Shown here piece by piece: positions 6,802 to 13,507 of a stretch of 20,304 bases of DNA. The first letter of the stretch is position 1. Each line of letters begins with the position of its first letter. Under the pieces are notes generated by a model, which made no database searches, was not told the origin of the DNA, and saw nothing but the letters and a program-made list of their open reading frames with translations. Source of the DNA: Persebacter sp051009035 (lineage in GTDB: Bacteria > Pseudomonadota > Gammaproteobacteria > Tethybacterales > Persebacteraceae); NCBI GenBank assembly GCA_051009035.1, contig JBPCWY010000028.1:1-20304 (forward strand). The letters run 5' to 3'. Position numbers and translations under genes: made by a program.

Positions 6802-7932
6802 ATGGAAAGAAGAAAATTTATCGGCGGTTTGGCGGCGGGAGCGGCGGTCCTCGGCGGGGCGTCCTGCGGCAAACCGGAGAAAAAAGAAGAAAAAGCGGAA
6901 TCCGCCGCCAAACCCGGCATTCCGAAGGCAACAACCGAAACGCACAAATGGCGCATGACCACGACATGGCCCAAAGATTTTCCCGGTCTCGGCACGGGGG
7001 CAAACCGCCTCGCCCGCTATATCGGCGAAATGTCCGGCGGGCAATTGGAAGTTTCCGTCCACGGCGGCGGCGAAATCGTCCCCCCGCTGGAAGCGTTTGA
7101 CGCCGTTTCCAAAGGCACGGCGCAAATGGGACACGGCGCGGCGTATTATTGGAAAGGCAAATCCCCGGCGGCGCAATTTTTTGCCGCCGTCCCGTTCGGT
7201 CTCACTGCGCAGGAAACCAACGCATGGATTTACTACGGCGGCGGGCAGAAATTGTGGGACGACCTCTACGCGCAGTTCAATTTAAAACCTTTTTTGGCGG
7301 GCAACACCGGCGTGCAAATGGGCGGCTGGTTCAACCGCGAAATTAATTCTCTGGAAGACATGAAAGGGCTGAAGATGCGGATGCCCGGATTGGGCGGCGA
7401 AGTATTGGCGGCGGTGGAGGCGGTGCCAAAGCTGCTCCCCGGCGGCGAGCTTTTCACCGCGCTGGAATCCGGCGTGATTGACGCGACGGAGTGGGTCGGC
7501 CCCTACAACGATTTGGCGTTCGGTTTTTACAAAATCGCTAAATTTTACTACTACCCCGGCTGGCACGAGCCCGGCACCGCGCTGGAAACTTTCGTTAACA
7601 AACAAGCGTTTGACGCGTTGCCCGCGCATTTGCAACAGGTCGTTGAAGTCGCCGCGCAAGCCGCGAACAACGACATGCTGTCGGAGTTCACCGCCCGCAA
7701 CGGCGAAGCGCTGGAAAAACTGGTCGGCGAACACGAAGTGCAATTAAGGCGCTTTCCGGACGATGTGCTGAAAAAACTGAAAGCGACGAGCGAGCAGGTC
7801 GTGGGAGACGCGGCGACATCGGACGCGGAAAGCCAAAAAGTATACTCGTCCTTCACCGATTTCCGCAAAAAAGTATCCGGCTGGACGGGCCTCTCCGAAT
7901 ACGGCTATGTCGGCGCGCGGGGCGCGGGTTGA
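6802..7932 (+). CDS. dctP: TRAP transporter solute-binding protein, TakP/DctP family
   Basis: Periplasmic receptor that delivers a carboxylate substrate to the DctQM membrane pair in sodium-coupled uptake. The product is 376 residues. The body (about 49-365) follows the TakP subgroup (2-oxo acid binders) closely: WRMTTTWPKDFPGLGTGAN, GTAQMGHGAAYYWKGK, AGNTGVQMGGWFN, MKGLKMRMPGLGGEV, IDATEWVGPYNDLAFGFY and PGWHEPGT. The Arg of KMRMPG is the usual carboxylate-binding residue. The N-terminus MERRKFIGGLAAG has a twin-arginine motif, and GGASC places a Cys at 22, so it looks like a Tat-exported lipoprotein; the lipobox is not canonical. GGAG lies 8 bases before the ATG. dctQ is not adjacent: 1,055 bases with another gene and a repeat intervene. 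The exact substrate cannot be read from the sequence. Confidence 0.93.
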   Translation: MERRKFIGGLAAGAAVLGGASCGKPEKKEEKAESAAKPGIPKATTETHKWRMTTTWPKDFPGLGTGANRLARYIGEMSGGQLEVSVHGGGEIVPPLEAFDAVSKGTAQMGHGAAYYWKGKSPAAQFFAAVPFGLTAQETNAWIYYGGGQKLWDDLYAQFNLKPFLAGNTGVQMGGWFNREINSLEDMKGLKMRMPGLGGEVLAAVEAVPKLLPGGELFTALESGVIDATEWVGPYNDLAFGFYKIAKFYYYPGWHEPGTALETFVNKQAFDALPAHLQQVVEVAAQAANNDMLSEFTARNGEALEKLVGEHEVQLRRFPDDVLKKLKATSEQVVGDAATSDAESQKVYSSFTDFRKKVSGWTGLSEYGYVGARGAG

Positions 7933-7958
7933 TTTTAATTTTTTAAAGGAGAAAAACA

Positions 7959-8607
7959 ATGAAAGGAATTATTTATTTAATTTCTAATCCGTGTTTTCCG
8001 GATTGGGTTAAAATCGGGCGTGTTGAATCCCCGAACATAGCGAAACTTAAGGCGCGCATGAAAGTGCTTTCTGGTACTAATGTGCCGTTGCCTTTTGAGT
8101 TGCATTATGCAAAAGTAGTGGATGATGTAATTGACACGGAGAAAGTGCTTCAGAAAAGTTACGCGCATTGCCGGACAAATAAGAAAAGAGAGTTTTTTTA
8201 AGATATCGTTTGAGACAGTTAGAGACCTGATGGGCAAACTGGCCGGAAAAGAAGTTCGTTTGGAATCCAATAAATATGTTGGACGCGCCGACTTAAAAGA
8301 ATTTCAACAGGAGCAAAAGAAAGCGGATAAAAAGCGTTCCAATGTTAATTTACCAGATTTGGGAATTAAAAAGGGTGCGATATTGTATTTTGTAGGCGAC
8401 AAAACAATCACATGTAAAGTGGTTGATGACAATAAAGTGAATTACAAAGGCAAAATAATATCTTTAAGTGCCGCCGCGATTAAAGTCCGGAAAGAAAAAG
8501 GGAAAGCGTCTTACCGCGTTTCTGGCACGGTGCATTGGAAATATAAAGGTGAAAAAGGTGAAAAAGGTGAAACAATTGATGCGAGACGCCGCCGTCTGGG
8601 AAAGTAA
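7959..8607 (+). pseudogene. GIY-YIG (T5orf172-like) protein with C-terminal DUF4357/RAMA-like domain, frameshifted
   Basis: Two overlapping frames together make one recognisable protein. The first (7959-8201) starts MKGIIYLISNPCFPDWVKIGR after a strong AAAGGAG site and continues to CRTNKKREFF, the usual course of a T5orf172 GIY-YIG-like nuclease domain. It then stops at TAA inside a run of seven T (8193-8199). Removing one T continues as FFKISFETVRDLMGKL and runs to 8607 with no further break. The C-terminal part (LGIKKGAILYFVGD, IISLSAAAIKV, VHWKYKG) resembles the DUF4357/RAMA-type domain found on GIY-YIG and modification-related proteins. It ends in a GEKGEKGE repeat. An internal ATG at 8230 could start the second part alone. 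The AT-rich codons differ from dctP and dctM, suggesting transfer. It could be a real pseudogene, a length-variable switch or a read error. Confidence 0.72.
8548..8574 (+). repeat. Three 9-bp tandem units inside the GIY-YIG gene
   Basis: GGTGAAAAA occurs at 8548-8556 and 8557-8565, followed by GGTGAAACA. It encodes GEK repeats near the C-terminus, in phase, so copy-number change would not break the frame. Confidence 0.8.
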
Positions 8608-8618
8608 AAAATAAACAA

Positions 8619-8648
8619 CCCGTCTGCCGATTAAAAATCGGCGGCGGG
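8619..8648 (+). terminator. Strong hairpin after the GIY-YIG gene
   Basis: CCCGTCTGCCGATT (8619-8632) pairs with AATCGGCGGCGGG (8636-8648) with one bulged T and one G-T pair around an AAA loop. No T-run follows, so it may stabilise the mRNA 3' end or act as an imperfect terminator. It separates the dctP transcript from dctQM. Confidence 0.45.
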
Positions 8649-8664
8649 CATATTCCCCGATTCT

Positions 8665-8799
8665 CCATTCCTGCGAAAGCAGGAATCTCTTTGCCGGTTG
8701 CGGAATAAATCCTTTGTTTAATATATTGGAAAAAGCGGGCAAGTTGGGCGGTTTCATACTCCGCAAACCTCAAAGAGATTCCCGCTTTCGCGGGAATGG
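8665..8799. repeat. MITE-like repeat, full copy B (135 bp, inverted relative to copy A)
   Basis: The ends are palindromic 20-mers at 8667-8686 and 8778-8797. The core contains TTTAATATATTGGAAAAAGC, the reverse complement of the core of 394-527, with the same length and the same flanking CTCTTTG/CAAAGAG. The right end has the ATTCCCGC...GCGGGAAT variant. It lies between the GIY-YIG gene and dctQ. The remainder of the gap up to dctQ (8800-8975) is AT-rich and shows nothing else recognisable. Confidence 0.82.
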
Positions 8800-8975
8800 C
8801 GTGTGTGGGAATGACGGAATTTTTTTTCGCGCCGGTAATTTTTTTCGCGCCGACAAAAAAACGGCGCATGCGCGGGGCGGGAGTTTTTTCCGTTATGCTA
8901 AATTTTTAACATCTAAAAATCCGCAATTCCCCGAAAACTCAAAAGCGAAAATAAGCGGAAAACGGCGGGCGGTTG

Positions 8976-8981
8976 TATAAT
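8976..8981 (+). promoter_or_regulatory. -10 box of dctQM, predicted leaderless
   Basis: A perfect TATAAT ends 6 bases before the dctQ ATG at 8988, and there is no Shine-Dalgarno sequence. Initiation 6-7 bases after the -10 would fall on the A of the ATG. No good -35 is visible. This gives dctQM its own promoter, separate from dctP. Confidence 0.65.
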
Positions 8982-8987
8982 AGCCGC

Positions 8988-9503
8988 ATGTTTTTTCGTT
9001 TATTGCGCGGTTTTGTTTGCGCCGCAGAAATCGCCAACGAAACCGCCGGGCGCGCGCTGTCGTGGCTTTTGCCGCTGATGACGGCGGTGACTTTGGCGGT
9101 GATTATCAGCGGCGCGGTTTTTCGCGTCGGGTGGGTTTGGCTCGGCGAAACGGTCGTGTATATGCACGCCGCGCTGTTTATGCTCGCCGCCGGATATACG
9201 CTGCGGCGGGACGCGCATGTGCGGGTTGACCTTTTTTACGCGCGTTTTTCGCCGCGCGCGCAGGCGATGGTTAATTTGGGCGGCGCGCTGTTTTTATTGC
9301 TGCCGGTGTGCGGCGCAATTTTTGTTTATTCGCTGCCATATGTCGCGGCGTCTTGGAGCGTTTTGGAGCATTCGCCGGAAGGCGAAGGGTTGGGCGGCGT
9401 GTTTTTGTTGAAAACATGCATCCCGCTGTTTGCCGCGATGATGATTTTGGAAGGGCTTGCGATGGCGGCGCGCGCGGTGCTGGAAATTTGGGGGAAGCGG
9501 TAA
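8988..9503 (+). CDS. dctQ: TRAP transporter small membrane subunit, DctQ family
   Basis: Small inner-membrane subunit that pairs with DctM. The product is 171 residues from the ATG at 8988; a TTG five codons upstream lies inside the TATAAT box, so the ATG is preferred. Four hydrophobic segments lie at roughly 27-45, 54-70, 91-113 and 137-160. The diagnostic stretch is LGETVVYMHAALFMLAAGY followed by LRRDAHVRVDLFY. Its TAA overlaps the dctM ATG by one base (TAATG), indicating translational coupling. It is cut off from its dctP partner by the GIY-YIG gene and repeat B. Confidence 0.92.
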   Translation: MFFRLLRGFVCAAEIANETAGRALSWLLPLMTAVTLAVIISGAVFRVGWVWLGETVVYMHAALFMLAAGYTLRRDAHVRVDLFYARFSPRAQAMVNLGGALFLLLPVCGAIFVYSLPYVAASWSVLEHSPEGEGLGGVFLLKTCIPLFAAMMILEGLAMAARAVLEIWGKR

Positions 9504-10870
9504 TGGAATGGTGGCTCGCCGGCATGCTGGTTTTGATTGCGGCGCTTTTGCTTACGGGTTTTCCGGTGGCGTTTGCGCTGGCGGGCGGCGCGTTGGCGGC
9601 GGCGGCGGCGGGAAAAGCGGCGGGCGTTTTTGATTCTACTTATTTAAGCGCGATACCGCCGCGGCTATACGGCATTATGACAAACGAAACATTAATCGCC
9701 GTGCCGTTGTTTGTATTTATGGGCGCGCTGTTGGAACGCGGAAAAATTTCGGAAGAATTGTTGCTGGCGATGGGGCGGCTGTTCGGGCGCATGCGCGGCG
9801 GGCTTGCGGTTTCCATTTGTTTGGTCGGCGCGGTGCTTGCCGCATCCACCGGCATTGTCGGCGCGACGGTGGTGACGATGGGATTGATTTCGCTGCCGGT
9901 CATGCTGCGGCACAACTACCGCCCGTCTTTGGCGTGCGGGACGATTGCGGCGTCCGGGACGCTGGGGCAAATCATTCCGCCGTCCATTGTTTTAGTTTTA
10001 CTCGGCGATGTCATCAGCAACGCGAATCAAAAAGCGCAATTATCGCTCGGCAATTTTTCGCCCGATGCGGTAAGCGTGGGCGATTTATTTTTCGGCGCGC
10101 TGGTGCCCGGGTTAATGTTGGTCGCCGTTTATATTTTGTATGTGCTGGCGGTTGCATGGTTTCGCCCAAAGTGGGCGCCGGCGATGCCCGCCGAAAAAGG
10201 CGCTTTTGGCGGGCGGCGCATGTTGCGCGCGCTCGCCGCGCCGGTATTATTAATTGTCGCGGTGCTGGGTTCCATTCTCGCCGGCGTTGCAACCCCGACC
10301 GAAGCGGCGGCGGTGGGGGCGGGCGGCGCGGCGTTGCTTGCGCTTGCCAAAGGCGCGTTGAGTTTTGCGATGTGGCGCGATGCGATGCTGCAAACAACGC
10401 GGATTACCTGCATGGTTTTTGTGATTCTTATCGGCGCGAGCATTTTTTCGCTGGTCTTCCGCGGTTTTGGCGGCGAAGAATTGGTCACCAACGCGCTGGC
10501 GTCTTTGCCGGGCGGCGCGGCGGGGGCGTTTTGGACGGTAACCGCATTAATGTTTTTTCTCGGGTTCTTTTTGGATTTTATAGAAATTATTTTTGTCGTC
10601 GTCCCGCTTGTCGCGCCCGCGCTGATTCAACTCGGCATGGACCCGGTATGGCTGGGGGTGATGATTGCGGTCAATTTACAAACATCGTTTTTAACCCCGC
10701 CCTTCGGTTTTGCGCTGTTTTACCTGCGCGGAGTCGCCCCGAAAGAAGTGCCGACAGGCGCGATATACCGCGGCGCGCTGCCGTTTGTCGCGCTGCAAAT
10801 TTTAATGCTGGCATTCCTGTGGTTTTTCCCGCAAACGGCGACATGGCTTCCGGCGCAAATTTACCGTTAA
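9503..10870 (+). CDS. dctM: TRAP transporter large membrane subunit, DctM family
   Basis: Transport-active inner-membrane subunit that couples carboxylate uptake to the sodium gradient. The ATG at 9503 overlaps the dctQ stop and follows GGGGGAAG, a good ribosome site; an in-frame start at 9308 would run inside dctQ. The product is 455 residues, slightly longer than the usual 425-440, with around a dozen hydrophobic segments. Typical motifs are IAVPLFVFMGALLERG, STGIVGATVVTMG, IAASGTLGQIIPPSIVLV, GVATPTEAAAVGA and LTPPFGFALFYLRG. The repeated SGT/PPS-type elements are those that line the ion and substrate sites in this superfamily. A short extra hydrophilic segment around residue 220 may account for part of the extra length. 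Confidence 0.95.
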   Translation: MEWWLAGMLVLIAALLLTGFPVAFALAGGALAAAAAGKAAGVFDSTYLSAIPPRLYGIMTNETLIAVPLFVFMGALLERGKISEELLLAMGRLFGRMRGGLAVSICLVGAVLAASTGIVGATVVTMGLISLPVMLRHNYRPSLACGTIAASGTLGQIIPPSIVLVLLGDVISNANQKAQLSLGNFSPDAVSVGDLFFGALVPGLMLVAVYILYVLAVAWFRPKWAPAMPAEKGAFGGRRMLRALAAPVLLIVAVLGSILAGVATPTEAAAVGAGGAALLALAKGALSFAMWRDAMLQTTRITCMVFVILIGASIFSLVFRGFGGEELVTNALASLPGGAAGAFWTVTALMFFLGFFLDFIEIIFVVVPLVAPALIQLGMDPVWLGVMIAVNLQTSFLTPPFGFALFYLRGVAPKEVPTGAIYRGALPFVALQILMLAFLWFFPQTATWLPAQIYR

Positions 10871-10876
10871 TCGCGG

Positions 10877-10882
10877 TATAAT
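10877..10882 (+). promoter_or_regulatory. -10 box upstream of the cation-channel gene
   Basis: A perfect TATAAT ends 15 bases before the ATG at 10898, giving a leader of only about 8-9 bases. It overlaps the space just after the dctM stop, so the channel may be transcribed both independently and by read-through from dctQM. No clear -35. Confidence 0.55.
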
Positions 10883-10897
10883 GCGGGGCGTAAAACT

Positions 10898-11719
10898 ATG
10901 TTAAATAAATCGTTAATTATCTGGCGCGACTCCTTGCGCGCGCTGCGGCATAATACGCTGTTTGAATGGTTTACGGTGGCGGTAATTATTTTATCGGCGC
11001 TCACCATCGGCGTAAAAAGTTACGACATGCCGGAGTGGGCGCATGTCCTTTTGCGCGCGCTGGACTGGGCGGTGACTTTGTATTTTGTCGCCGAAATTAC
11101 GGTGCGTTATTTTGCGGACGGCGGGCGCGCGTTTTGGCGGCGCGGCTGGAACATTTTTGATTTTATTATCGTCGCCGCCTCGCTGATACCGGTGGACGAA
11201 AGCGAATACGCATTGCTCGCGCGTTTGCTCCGCCTGTTTCGCGTGATGCGGCTGGTGTTTTTCGTCCCGCAGCTGCGGCAGATGGTGGAGGCGCTGCTTA
11301 CCGCGATTCCGCGGATGGGTTATGTCGCGCTGATGATGTTTATTATTTTTTATATTTACGGCGCGGCGGGCAATTTATTTTTCGCCGAAGTCAACGAAAC
11401 GCTGTGGGGCGATGTGGGCGTTTCCATGCTCACTTTGTTCCGCGTGGCGACTTTTGAAGATTGGACGGATGTGATGTATGAAACGATGGAAACATACCCG
11501 TTTAGCTGGATTTTTTATTTGAGTTTTATATTTTTGGCGGCATTCGTCTTCTTAAACATGATGATAGGCGTAATTATTAATGTCATGCAAGAATCGCACG
11601 ACAGCGGGGCGGGCGAAAAAGAAAACACCGCGCCGAATACGGAAAAGCAGCTTGCCGAAATTAACCGCCGCCTGCAAAAACTGGAAGAATTATTATCGCA
11701 ACACATACGGCGAAACTAA
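10898..11719 (+). CDS. Single-domain voltage-gated cation channel, NaChBac/BacNav family, with calcium-channel-like filter
   Basis: Inner-membrane channel expected to work as a homotetramer. The 273-residue product has the full six-segment layout. S1-S3 span about 22-96. S4 is LLARLLRLFRVMRL, with Arg109, 112, 115 and 118 at three-residue spacing as the voltage sensor. S5 is at about 140-162. The pore loop LFRVATFEDWTDVMY holds the filter at 185-191, and S6 is at about 203-230. The C-terminal helix 249-269 (KQLAEINRRLQKLEELLSQ) is a heptad coiled coil, as in NaChBac relatives. The filter TFEDWTD differs from the sodium-type TLESWS and has acidic residues at the same positions as the engineered calcium-selective CavAb filter (TLDDWSD). 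Calcium permeability is therefore plausible but is inference. It lies 27 bases after dctM on the same strand. Confidence 0.93.
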   Translation: MLNKSLIIWRDSLRALRHNTLFEWFTVAVIILSALTIGVKSYDMPEWAHVLLRALDWAVTLYFVAEITVRYFADGGRAFWRRGWNIFDFIIVAASLIPVDESEYALLARLLRLFRVMRLVFFVPQLRQMVEALLTAIPRMGYVALMMFIIFYIYGAAGNLFFAEVNETLWGDVGVSMLTLFRVATFEDWTDVMYETMETYPFSWIFYLSFIFLAAFVFLNMMIGVIINVMQESHDSGAGEKENTAPNTEKQLAEINRRLQKLEELLSQHIRRN

Positions 11720-11932
11720 ACAACCGCGCCCGTTTTTTGCGGAATTGTTTGCGGAAACGAAAAATTATTTTGCGCCGCATTTAATATCACGGCAAAACAA
11801 TAAACGGACAAGACAAAAAACGGGCGGGGTGAAAAATAGACGGCAAAAAACGGGCAAGGCAAGAATTTCCCGTCCGCCTTTGATTTTAAGCGGGGACATC
11901 TTCCGTTTTTTTATGGCGAAGTTTGCCGTATT

Positions 11933-11986
11933 TTAACGAAGAACTATCCGCCCCCGGAAAAGAGATTCCTGCTTTCGCAGGAATGG
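11933..11986. repeat. Half copy D of the MITE-like repeat
   Basis: A single palindromic 20-mer (11965-11984) preceded by TTTTAACGAAGAACTATCCGC. This resembles the right-hand end of copy A (TTAAACGAAGAAATTGCCCGC before the 20-mer at 506-525). The left half is missing. Confidence 0.6.
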
Positions 11987-11994
11987 AAAGTGTT

Positions 11995-12063
11995 TTTTGC
12001 CTTTTGCCTTTTGCTTTTGCCGGAATTGCCGGAACTGCGGGAATTGCCGGAATTGCGGGACAA
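11995..12063 (+). repeat. Two adjacent microsatellites (7-bp and 9-bp units)
   Basis: TTTTGCC is repeated almost four times (11995-12021), followed directly by five 9-bp units of GCCGGAATT and one- to three-base variants (12019-12063). The 9-bp array could be read as AGI/AGT repeats, but no gene with a start and ribosome site supports translation. Confidence 0.8.
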
Positions 12064-12241
12064 GGAATGTTTTACCGAAATTGCGGAAGGCGGGGGTTTT
12101 TGTGGCGATGAAAAATTAAACGGCTTGGGAAAATTAAAAACGGAGCGTATTAAATAAGCATAAGTAAATTCCGGCGCGGTTTTCTTTTAAAAAATAATTT
12201 TATTCCGCGGCGAATACGCGCAAAACGGCGCGGAATTTTGG

Positions 12242-12247
12242 CATAAT
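12242..12247 (+). promoter_or_regulatory. -10-like box of moeA, predicted leaderless
   Basis: CATAAT ends 6 bases before the ATG at 12254, with no Shine-Dalgarno sequence upstream. The spacing is the same as for dctQ and zur. The -35 is not recognisable. Confidence 0.5.
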
Positions 12248-12253
12248 ATACGC

Positions 12254-13483
12254 ATGTCCGAAAAATGGAAATCGGTTGCGGAAACGCGCGAATTTATTTT
12301 GTCGCGCATCGTTCCCGTGTGCGGCGAAGAACGCGTGCCGTTGCGCGGATTATTGGGGCGCGTTTTGGCGGAAGACGCCGCTGCGCCGTTTGATGTCCCC
12401 GGTTTTGACAACTCGGCGATGGACGGCTACGCCTGCCGCGCCGCCGATTTGTCCGCCGAAAGCGAATCCGTTTTGCGCGAGGCGGGGCGCGCTTTTGCCG
12501 GCGCGCCCTGCGCCGCGGCGGTTGCGTCCGGCGGTTGCGTCCGCATTATGACCGGCGCGCAAATCCCCGCCGGCGCGGACATTGTCGTGCCGCAGGAAGA
12601 AACGCGGGCGGACGGCGGGCGCGTTTTTGTCGCCGCCGCGGCGCGTAAAAAGGGATTGCACATTCGCCGCGCCGGGGAAGATTTGCGCCGCGGCGAAGCG
12701 GCGATTGCCGCCGGAACTTTATGCGGCGCGGCGGAAATCGGGCTGCTCGGTTCAATCGGCATGGCGGAAGCGGCGGCGGTGCGAAAAGTGCGCGCGGCGT
12801 TTTTTTCCACCGGGGACGAATTGAAATCTTTGGGCGATGTTTTGCGTCCGGGCGAAATTTACGACTCCAACCGCCATCTGATTTTTGCCATGCTGCAAAA
12901 CATGAATATTGAAACGCGCGATTTGGGCGTTGCGCCGGACTCGCGCCGCGCGCTGGAAAAAATGATGGACGCCGCGATGGAAGACGCCGATGTCGTTATT
13001 GCCAGCGGCGGCGCTTCGGTGGGCGAAGCGGATTTTATCCGCCCGGCGCTGGCGGCGCGCGGCGAAGTATTGTCGTGGAAAGTCGCGATGCGTCCGGGGC
13101 GTCCGCTGGCTTACGGCAAACTCGGCGGCGCGGATTTTTTCGGCTTGCCCGGCAATCCGGTTTCGGTAATGGTTTGCTTTTACCAATTCGCGCGCGAAGC
13201 GTTGTGGAAACGCGCCGGACGAAAAGGATGCGTTTCCGCGCCTTTGTTTTCCGCCGTTGCGGGCGCGCCGTTTCGCAAATCGCCGGGGCGCGCCGAATAC
13301 CAGCGCGGCGTTTTGCGCGCCCGCGCCTGCGGCGGTTGCGATGTTTTCCCTACCGGCGGGCAGGGCTCGGGAATTTTATCTTCCATGTCGCGGGCGAATT
13401 GTTTTGTCGTTTTGGAAGAATCGCGCGGCGCGGTTGCGGCGGGCGAAGAAGTGCAAGTGCAGTTGTTTGAAGGATTAATGTAA
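12254..13483 (+). CDS. moeA: Molybdopterin molybdenumtransferase MoeA
   Basis: Cytosolic enzyme that inserts molybdate into adenylated molybdopterin to form molybdenum cofactor. The product is 409 residues (E. coli MoeA has 411). Motifs in order: PGFDNSAMDGYA (49-60), IMTGAQIPAGAD (98-109), STGDEL (185-190), GEIYDSN (200-206), SGGASVGEAD (251-260, with the conserved catalytic-site acidic residue) and FGLPGNPVSV (296-305). The C-terminal domain (about 325-409) is the usual MoeA beta barrel. No other molybdenum cofactor gene or molybdoenzyme is visible nearby, so it appears to be a stand-alone unit. It converges with the diguanylate cyclase gene, with 24 bases between the stops and no clear terminator. 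Confidence 0.95.
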   Translation: MSEKWKSVAETREFILSRIVPVCGEERVPLRGLLGRVLAEDAAAPFDVPGFDNSAMDGYACRAADLSAESESVLREAGRAFAGAPCAAAVASGGCVRIMTGAQIPAGADIVVPQEETRADGGRVFVAAAARKKGLHIRRAGEDLRRGEAAIAAGTLCGAAEIGLLGSIGMAEAAAVRKVRAAFFSTGDELKSLGDVLRPGEIYDSNRHLIFAMLQNMNIETRDLGVAPDSRRALEKMMDAAMEDADVVIASGGASVGEADFIRPALAARGEVLSWKVAMRPGRPLAYGKLGGADFFGLPGNPVSVMVCFYQFAREALWKRAGRKGCVSAPLFSAVAGAPFRKSPGRAEYQRGVLRARACGGCDVFPTGGQGSGILSSMSRANCFVVLEESRGAVAAGEEVQVQLFEGLM

Positions 13484-13507
13484 TTTAATCCCGGGAAAAG
13501 TTTAATA

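Larger units (their letters stand above)
11720..12241. other. Noncoding gap with repeat fragments before moeA
   Basis: About 520 bases. ORFs crossing it are unrecognisable and run through repeats. It contains AAAAAACGGGC twice (around 11815 and 11840), a single palindromic 20-mer with half-element flank (11933-11986), two adjoining microsatellites (11995-12063) and an AT-rich stretch (12105-12205). No gene or RNA was recognised. Confidence 0.5.

Noticed and set aside
8193..8199. Programmed -1 frameshift at TTTTTTA in the GIY-YIG gene
   Set aside because: A -1 shift leads to a TGA at 8228-8230 and does not reach the conserved downstream frame; +1 is needed.
9817..10881. 354-residue plus-strand ORF inside dctM
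   Set aside because: Out-of-frame shadow of dctM, whose own frame has clear family motifs.
12019..12063. Coding sequence for an AGI-repeat protein
   Set aside because: The frame has no ribosome site, runs through the half repeat and lacks any recognisable domain.
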